From: Embiotoca jacksoni
Taxonomy: Eukaryota; Chordata; Actinopteri; Embiotocidae
Length of the DNA: 64,000 nt
NCBI GenBank assembly: GCA_022577435.1
Contig: JAKOON010000088.1
Span: forward strand, 874,001-938,000
Direction of reading: 5' to 3'
The notes under the pieces were generated by a model. That model was not told the origin of the DNA. It made no database searches and saw only the letters and a program-made list of their open reading frames with translations. Position 1 is the first letter of the stretch. Each line of letters starts with the position of its first letter. The translations under genes and the position numbers were made by a program. This document shows, in pieces, positions 58,061 through 64,000 of this stretch.

Positions 58061-60189
58061 GGGGGGGGGGGGGACAAAGTGCATGCCCAGTGTGATCCTC
58101 TAAAATGGTTTATTTGCTCTAGGTTACATCACGGGAGATACGCAGGCACATTTGTAAATATTAGTCCCGATGAGTTGAGGTCACGGCAGTTTTTATGTTA
58201 TTTTGTTTAACCTTAAAAAAAAAACAATTGAGATAAAATCTCCTTTTCAGTCGTGACTTAGAAGATAACAAAATTGTCAAGTGCACATTGATTATATACA
58301 TACAATACAAAACAAAGCATTACAAGTAGTGCAAACTTACTAATGTCCACGCATCACAAGAGGTTAAATGTATACCAAAAAATGTTTGACAAAGTTAATT
58401 AAATTGGAAGGCGGTGAGAACAGAAACAATTTAAGAACATACTGTATATACAAGGGTAATCTACCGAGAACAGTCTTGTATACTGATATATATTGTGTGG
58501 CAGCCTGCACATAGCAAGTGGAGACCATCCAACCCAGTGCACAGTGATGAGCCCTGCAGCCTGAATTTGAAATATATCTCAAAGCAGTATGATACAATTG
58601 AGTCAAGTAAGACCAAAATAGAGAGACAAACAAATTTGTTAATGGTACCACATCAATCTTAAAAATTCTTAAAATCTCTATTTTGGCTGATATTTTTGCA
58701 ATGCATTCTTCAATAAAATGTTTATTCATGATGGTAGTATGTCTTTGTGGATGGCAACTATTGGATGGATTTGGATAAAATTATGTACAAACAGTCATGA
58801 TGACCAGAAAAGGAATTCTTGTGACTTCGGTAACAGCAAACAAATGATTGTTTGCCCTGAAATTTAGCGCATTCACCTGAACAAAGACGGTGAACTGGGT
58901 TGTACAAGCTAAACCGATGTTACCACTCAGCTCAAATCTCCACTGTGACTCACATGGCTGTAGGCTTATTTTAAAATGTTCTTGTGACCTTACTCAAAAG
59001 ATGTCATCACATGAACGCAGATATGCAGTTGTATTTTTAGTTTTCCTATCAAGAATAGCTAAGGTCGTGATAAATGCAATTTAACATCAAAAGTCACATT
59101 GATCTGGGCTTCGTAGTAAGATATGTAGAAATTCAGTTTTATGAACTGAGTCGTTATTTCCCTGTATAATATAATCTTTGCCCCCTAGGTTCATTTAGAT
59201 GTATTCATACATCACCCAAAACAGGTTCTGCTGCAGTTTGTGTTTATGTGAAGTCATTTTCTGCAGCAGTAATTCTGTAATAGACCTGCGGATTTAAATC
59301 ATGACACAGGAATACTACTGTGCTTCCCAGAGATTCATAAATCTCCAAAGGTTTTATGGATGGTGATTATTCATTCACCAGGGACTTTGCAAAGTTAGGA
59401 GTTGTTTGCACTAAACAAAGGTACAGGGTCACGCTGTGTCTGTATGCTAGCTTGTGACAGCTTACTTTTTCTAATTGGCCTTTGGAGGCCTTGTTTCCGG
59501 CCCTTAGTTTAATCAGTGCAGAGAGCTAATGCATGTGTTCAGATATGCCTAACACCTCTTTAACAAGTGAACAAAATCATTGGCTTGCTGGGGATGTTGT
59601 ATCGCTGCAGCAGATAGAGCCACACAGCTCCCGATATGTTAACATTCAATTTGACAGGAAGAAGAAGTGGGAGCACCTTCACAAGAACACATCAATATTA
59701 AATCACCTTGTAATCAAATATTCCGAGTGAATGTAAAACAGGAGCAAAGGCTCAATAGGAAGTGGGATTCAGATTTTTCATATTTCAAATACAAGCGTCA
59801 GTAGTCTGATATGTAATAGCCCCGTGGGCTAATGATTCCCTGCTGGCATTGTATAAAGCATTTCCGCATCCCATTGTATTGCATTTGATGTAAGAAAATC
59901 AGCTGTATATTCTGGAGTAATGGTGTCATTAGGTCTGGGTGTCCAAGACTACAGCCATAAATGATTTACGAATAGTTCCAGATCGCCCCAAAAGTAAATG
60001 AATGAATTAATGAATAAATGAATGAATTGTTAGATAGGTGTGAATAGGTATGTTGGATTTAATACACAATTAAAAAGAATAAAAATCATTTATGCACCTG
60101 TCCTTCTGATCATGCAGCGTAAATGCCCTTAAAATAATATTGTTTTGGCTCCTCTATATCTAAGTCAAGGATCTACTTTACACTGCATG
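56531..60189. other. intergenic DNA, no gene seen
   Basis: No open frame looks protein-like. A compound repeat lies at 58013-58073 and a short (AATG)n-like stretch at about 59997-60027. The rest is AT-rich and unassigned. Confidence 0.65.
58013..58073. repeat. compound (TA)n(GA)n(G)n microsatellite
   Basis: A TA run, a GA run of about ten units and a G run of about 24 follow each other directly. The G run length may be inexact. Confidence 0.93.
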
Positions 60190-60600
60190 CGCATTCTGTG
60201 AGAGCGCGAGCGCTACGTTTAACTTACATCGGAAGTCTGAAGCTGCGGATGACGTCATACTCGTTGGCGGCGTCGCCGAGCAACAAATCTGAAAAGCCCG
60301 CTTAGCCGTTTTTAGCCAATGTTTGTAATACTAGTTGATAGTAACACACTACGCGGTATTTCTGCGCATACAAACGCCGCAACAACCTGTCCAGAGATAG
60401 AAGTTGGACACTACTGTGTGTACGAATGTTTTAGTTACTCACAAATAAGACAGACTTGCTCATAATTAAATGGAATTTAAAAAATTTCCCCTCGGGGATT
60501 AATAAAGTAAATACCTACCTACCTACCTATAAACAGTATCGCTACGGCTTTCACCAGTGTTGATGCACTGAGCAGCCATCTTGGACTTTGACGTTGGAGT
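60190..60600 (+). promoter_or_regulatory. CpG-rich patch with CRE and YY1-like sites, possible promoter
   Basis: CpG dinucleotides are dense at 60190-60300 in otherwise CpG-poor DNA. A perfect CRE palindrome TGACGTCA lies at 60250-60257 and a YY1-like GCCATCTTGG at 60575-60584. There is no clear TATA box. A LINE tail at 60484-60531 sits inside the span, so part of the patch may itself be repeat-derived. Confidence 0.3.
60484..60531 (+). repeat. LINE-type 3' tail with (ACCT)n
   Basis: TTTCCCCTCGGGGATTAATA followed by AAGTAAATACCTACCTACC matches the typical end of a fish non-LTR retrotransposon, which carries a short hairpin (CCCC/GGGG) and a tetranucleotide tail. Confidence 0.65.
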
Positions 60601-60761
60601 TGGTAAAAAAAAAAAAAATCTGACTTCAGAAGGATATAAGAAGCTTATTCAGAAAGAAAAAGGATAAAGGCCAGGAAGTGGAAGGAAAGGAAGAGGGCGC
60701 CTCATCTACAAGCTAAGGTCGGTGAACAATAGGTCTCTTGAGCTTTCCATCTTGTCTAGCT

Positions 60762-60915
60762 CAGTGGTTCTCAAACATGTTTGTCATAAAAAGCACGCTG
60801 AAAGCATATTTCCATGGCACTCAATTATTTATGATTATATGAATGTAAACCACCATATACAAAACTAGTTCCAAAGCACACCAGTGTAAGATGTTGCGTG
60901 GTTTGAGAACCACTT
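60762..60915. mobile_element. hAT (Charlie-like) MITE, 154 bp
   Basis: The left end CAGTGGTTCTCAAAC and the right end GTTTGAGAACCACTT are inverted copies (14 of 15). The flanks GTCTAGCT (60754-60761) and GTATAGCT (60916-60923) match at 7 of 8 bases, which is the 8-bp target duplication of hAT elements. The element is non-coding. Confidence 0.8.
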
Positions 60916-61228
60916 GTATAGCTAGACTGCACTCACTTTAATATTAAAGTGGCATATGGACTAAATATAGAAAGAAAGTGGGATGACTTCCCTTTGAATT
61001 TAGCTGATAAGCCTTCAAGCCATAATTTGTTTCCCTTGAAGCACATATGTGAAGCACATGCATCTCTGCAACTGATTTGACAACGTTCAGCTCACAGATG
61101 GGCAGCAAACCTGTTCATGTTTTTTTTTAAACAAACTTCAAACCTATCTTTTTAGTCTGGCCTTTAACTGAATTGCATTTATCTAATTGTCTGTTTATAC
61201 ATTTTAGTTGGTTTTATTAAGTGGTATA

Positions 61229-62849
61229 CAGTGGGTACGGAAAGTATTCAGACCCCTTTACATTTTTCACTCTTTGTTTCATTGCAGCCATTTGCTAAAA
61301 TCAAAAAAGTTAATTTTATTTCTCAATGTACACTCAGCACCCCATCTTGACAGACATTTGCACAAATGTAGAAATTTGTGCAAATGTATTAAAAAAGAAA
61401 AACTGAAATATCACATGGTCATAAGTATTCAGACCCTTTGCCCAGTATTGAGTAGAAGCACCCTTTTGAGCCATGAGTCTTCTTGGGAATGATGCAACAA
61501 GCTTTTCACACCTGGATTTGGGGATCCTCTGCCATTCTTCCTTGCAGATCCTCTCCAGTTACGTCAGGTTGGATGGTGAACGTTGGTGGACAGCCATTTT
61601 CAGGTCTCTCCAGAGATGCTCAATTGGGTTTAGGTCAGGGCTCTGGCTGGGCCAGTCAAGAATGGTCACAGAGTTGTTCCGAAGCCACTCCTTTGTTATT
61701 TTAGCTGTGTGCTTAGGGTCATTGTCTTGTTGGAAGGTGAACCTTCGGCCCAGTCTGAGGTCCAGAGCACTCTGGAAGAGGTTTTCTTCCAGGATATCTC
61801 TGTACTTGGCCACATTCATCTTTCCTTCAATTGCAACCAGTCGTCCTGTCCCTGCAGCTGAAAAACACCCCCATAGCATGATGCTGTCACCACCATGTTT
61901 CACTGTTGGGATTGTATTGGGCAGGTGATGAGCAGTGCCTGGTTTTCTCCACACATACCGCTTAGAATTAACGCCAAAAAGTTCAATCTTGGTCTCATCA
62001 GACCAGAGAATCTTATTTCTCATAGTCTGGGAGTCCTTCATGTGTTTTTTGGCAAACTCTATGCGGGCTTTCATATGTCTTGCACTGAGGAGAGGCTTCC
62101 GTCGGGCCACTCTGCCATAAAGCCCCGACTGGTGGAGGGCTGCAGTGATAGTTGACTTTGTGGAACTTTCTCCCATCCCCCTACTGCATCTCTGGAGCTC
62201 AGCCACAGTGATCTTTGGGTTCTTCTTTACCTCTCTCACCAAGGCTCTTCTCCCATGATTGCTCAGTTTGGCTGGACGGCCAGGTCGAGGAAAAGTTCTG
62301 GTCGTCCCAAACTTCTTCCATTTAAGGATTATGGAGGCCACTGTGCTCTTAGGAACCTTGAGTGCTGCAGAAATTATTTCGTAACCTTGGCCAGATCTGT
62401 GCCTTGCCACAATTCTGTCTCTGAGCTCCTTGGACAGTTCCTTCGACCTCATGATTCTCATTTGCTCTGACATGCACTGTGAGCTGTAAGGTCTTATATA
62501 GACAGGTGTGTGCCTTTCCTAATCAAGTCCAATCAGTTTAATTAAACACAGCTGGACTCCAATGAAGGAGTAGAACCATCTCAAGGAGGATCAGAAGAAA
62601 TGGACAGCATGTGAGTTAAATATGAGTGTCACAGCAAAGGGTCTGAATACTTATGACCATGTGATATTTCAGTTTTTCTTTTTTAATAAATTTGCACAAA
62701 TTTCTACATTTCTGTTTTTTTCTGTCAAGATGGGGTGCTGAGTGTACATTAATGAGAAATAAAATGAACTTTTTTGATTTTAGCAAATGGCTGCAATGAA
62801 ACAAAGAGTGAAAAATGTAAAGGGGTCTGAATACTTTCCGTACCCACTG
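61229..62849 (-). mobile_element. Tc1/mariner transposon, nearly complete, 1621 bp
   Basis: The ends CAGTGGGTACGGAAAGTATT and its reverse complement lie at 61229 and 62849, each next to TA, the Tc1 target site (TATA on both sides). The inverted repeats are about 210 bp and each holds a second copy of the GTATTCAGACCC motif, which is the IR/DR arrangement of fish Tc1 elements. The transposase lies inside on the minus strand. The high similarity of the two ends suggests a fairly young insertion. Confidence 0.92.
61559..62473 (-). pseudogene. Tc1 transposase with one premature stop
   Basis: The frame from MSEQMRIMRSKELSKELRD runs 304 residues. It has the paired helix-turn-helix DNA-binding region (VARHRSGQGYEIISAALKVP, then GRPAKLSNHGRR), then the catalytic residues: Asp in ILWSDETKIELFG, Asp in FQQDNDPKHTA and Glu in SPDLNPIEHLWRDLK, giving a DD34E-type triad. 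Reading stops at TAA after SPSNLT. The same frame continues open beyond it as LERICKEEWQRIPKSRCEKL, which is the usual family C-terminus, so a single base change has removed the last 45 or so residues. The triad itself is intact. The start could also be the Met at MRSKEL. Confidence 0.88.
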
Positions 62850-63033
62850 TATATCCTTGGACTTTACTTAGGTATTTTATTTAATGTTTAACTTTGATCC
62901 TGTGTCTGGTGTTTCCTCGTTGCGGATTAGTGTGATTTATCACTAGGGATTCTTGACTTCCTCTGTTCCTATCTTTATTAAGTCCTTCATTTATAAAACT
63001 AACATTTACTGCTTTGAGCGTGGATGTAAAGGG

Positions 63034-63072
63034 TGTGTGTGTGGGTGTGGGTGGGTGTGTGTGTGTGTGTGT
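63034..63072. repeat. (GT)n/GGGTGT microsatellite
   Basis: Imperfect GT and GGGTGT units are followed by a short CpG stretch and a G run up to about 63090. Confidence 0.85.
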
Positions 63073-63795
63073 GCGCGGGGGGGAAGGGGGGATTGCGTAA
63101 AGCACTTTGTGTTAGATTGTGTTTGTATGGAAAAGTGCTACAAAAATAAAGTCTGATTGATTGATGATCGGATCAGAATACAATAGTTCACTCCCAATAG
63201 AAAGCAGAAAGTCAAGCTGGCAACAGGTTAGTACATGCTTCAAGTGCCAGCAGGAAGGTAGGCAGCCTATAACCTGTTGTTATTATTGCTATTGGTATTG
63301 ATATCAATCAAATTATGAACAAAACCAATTCCTCCATCATGCTACAGGAAAAAAAACAAAAAAAAAAAACCTGAGTCTGCTCAGCCAGCGTCACTTTTAA
63401 TTATTTAGAAAAATTAAAAATGACCTATTATTTGAGTGTTTTGTGTAACATCCCCCAAAGACATATATATGTTTAAGGTCCAAAGAGAAGCTGATATTTA
63501 GAGGTTTAAGCTGCATTCAATTGTGGCCTGTAACTGTCATATTGTTGGGTAAACTCACAGCCTGTATGAAATAATGACTATTGATTTTGGCATATCCCCT
63601 TTGTATGGGATAAAATAATGAATTGATGGTTTGTTTATGCTTAAACTGATATTAGTTGGTGTGTTCAAATAAATGTTCAAATAAATGAAGTGTTTATGAT
63701 CGAAACATCGCAGCAAAAAAAAAAAGAGATGTGGTTTGTTTTTCCATTTATTTTTGTTGCTGCATGCTGATTGCATCTTTTTTTTTTATGACCAG

Positions 63796-63887
63796 GACAG
63801 GAGAGAGGAGAGAGCAGAGGAGGAGTGCAACAGACAGCGGCGACACCAGAAGAGCTGTCGAAGAGGTGAGGAAGAGGACGGTATCAG
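63796..63887 (+). CDS. weak candidate exon of a downstream gene
   Basis: A long T tract and ACCAG precede 63796 and a good CAG|GTAAAC donor follows 63887. The 92-nt interval is open in two frames: one reads DRREERAEEECNRQRRHQKS, the other TGERREQRRSATDSGDTRRA. Both are highly charged. I recognise neither. A purine-rich low-complexity stretch could give this by chance, so support is weak. Confidence 0.25.
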
Positions 63888-64000
63888 GTAAACACATAAT
63901 TCCATTTACCATAATTTGTCACAGTTTAAAAGGAGTTCTTGTCACACTATAGATGCAGAAGCATTGAGGCCAGGGGTTCGTCAGTTTTCAAAATTGAACA

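Larger units (their letters stand above)
61080..63165 (+). repeat. L2-like LINE 3' region interrupted by a Tc1 element
   Basis: The flanks on both sides of the Tc1 insertion look like one older LINE 3' end. Left: AAACTTCAAACCTATCTTTT then AGTCTGGCCTTTAACTG up to 61228. Right: 62850 on, ending GTAAAGCACTTTGTGTTAG, then AAAAGTGCTACAAAAATAAA and a GATTGATTGAT tail near 63165. That tail is typical of fish L2 elements. A (GT)n run at about 63034-63072 interrupts the right part. Confidence 0.55.

Noticed and set aside
1..64000. CRISPR array, prophage, bacterial operon or biosynthetic cluster
   Set aside because: The window is clearly vertebrate: introns, GT-AG sites, microsatellites and fish transposons. 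No such structures are present.

Overview
The window is a piece of a ray-finned (teleost) fish genome. Evidence: vertebrate-style GT-AG exons spread through AT-rich introns, many long microsatellites, and fish-type repeats (Tc1/mariner elements with IR/DR ends, hAT-like MITEs, LINE 3' tails). One gene dominates, on the + strand: the 3' half of protocadherin-15 (pcdh15), the lower tip-link cadherin of inner-ear and lateral-line hair cells. Identification rests on exon-by-exon agreement with my memory of mammalian PCDH15; I cannot tell whether this is the pcdh15a or pcdh15b paralogue.

Layout. 1-137: end of an intron whose upstream exons (EC1-EC8) lie outside. 138-33961: eight exons encoding cadherin repeats EC9, EC10, EC11 and the start of the membrane-proximal MAD12/EL domain, with introns of 1.2-16 kb. 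35147-38347: rest of MAD12 and the single transmembrane helix. 39755-40450: shared juxtamembrane cytoplasmic segment, including a 9-nt microexon. After that the gene offers three alternative 3'-terminal coding exons, each with its own stop: CD1 (42603-44121, proline-rich), CD2 (51437-53374, Ser/Glu/Gly low-complexity) and CD3 (55046-55660, basic start and conserved tail). Small linker exons precede them: 6 nt at 41743, 22 nt at 48088, 74 nt at 48905 and 115 nt at 51139. All the exon joints proposed here are frame-compatible.

How it works together. The extracellular part pulls on the mechanotransduction channel complex through the TM helix; the choice of CD1, CD2 or CD3 sets which intracellular partners attach. 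All three tails end in T-x-(F/L), a class I PDZ-ligand pattern. The EC9-EC10 junction lacks the usual calcium motif, as in the mammalian elastic element.

Repeats. Intron 5849-21830 carries a broken Tc1 transposase (about 16900-17845), a tRNA-like SINE piece and a Helitron-like tail (to about 18510). Other probable MITEs are at 4375-5015, 37042-37392 and 46421-46900. After the gene (about 56.6 kb on), intergenic DNA contains a CpG-rich patch with CRE and YY1 sites (60190-60600), a hAT MITE (60762-60915), LINE 3' tails, and a nearly complete Tc1 element (61229-62849) with a DDE transposase spoiled by one late stop. A weak candidate exon of a following gene lies at 63796-63887. I see no RNA gene, CRISPR array or second confident protein gene. 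Coordinates of exons were set by eye from AG/GT sites and reading phase.
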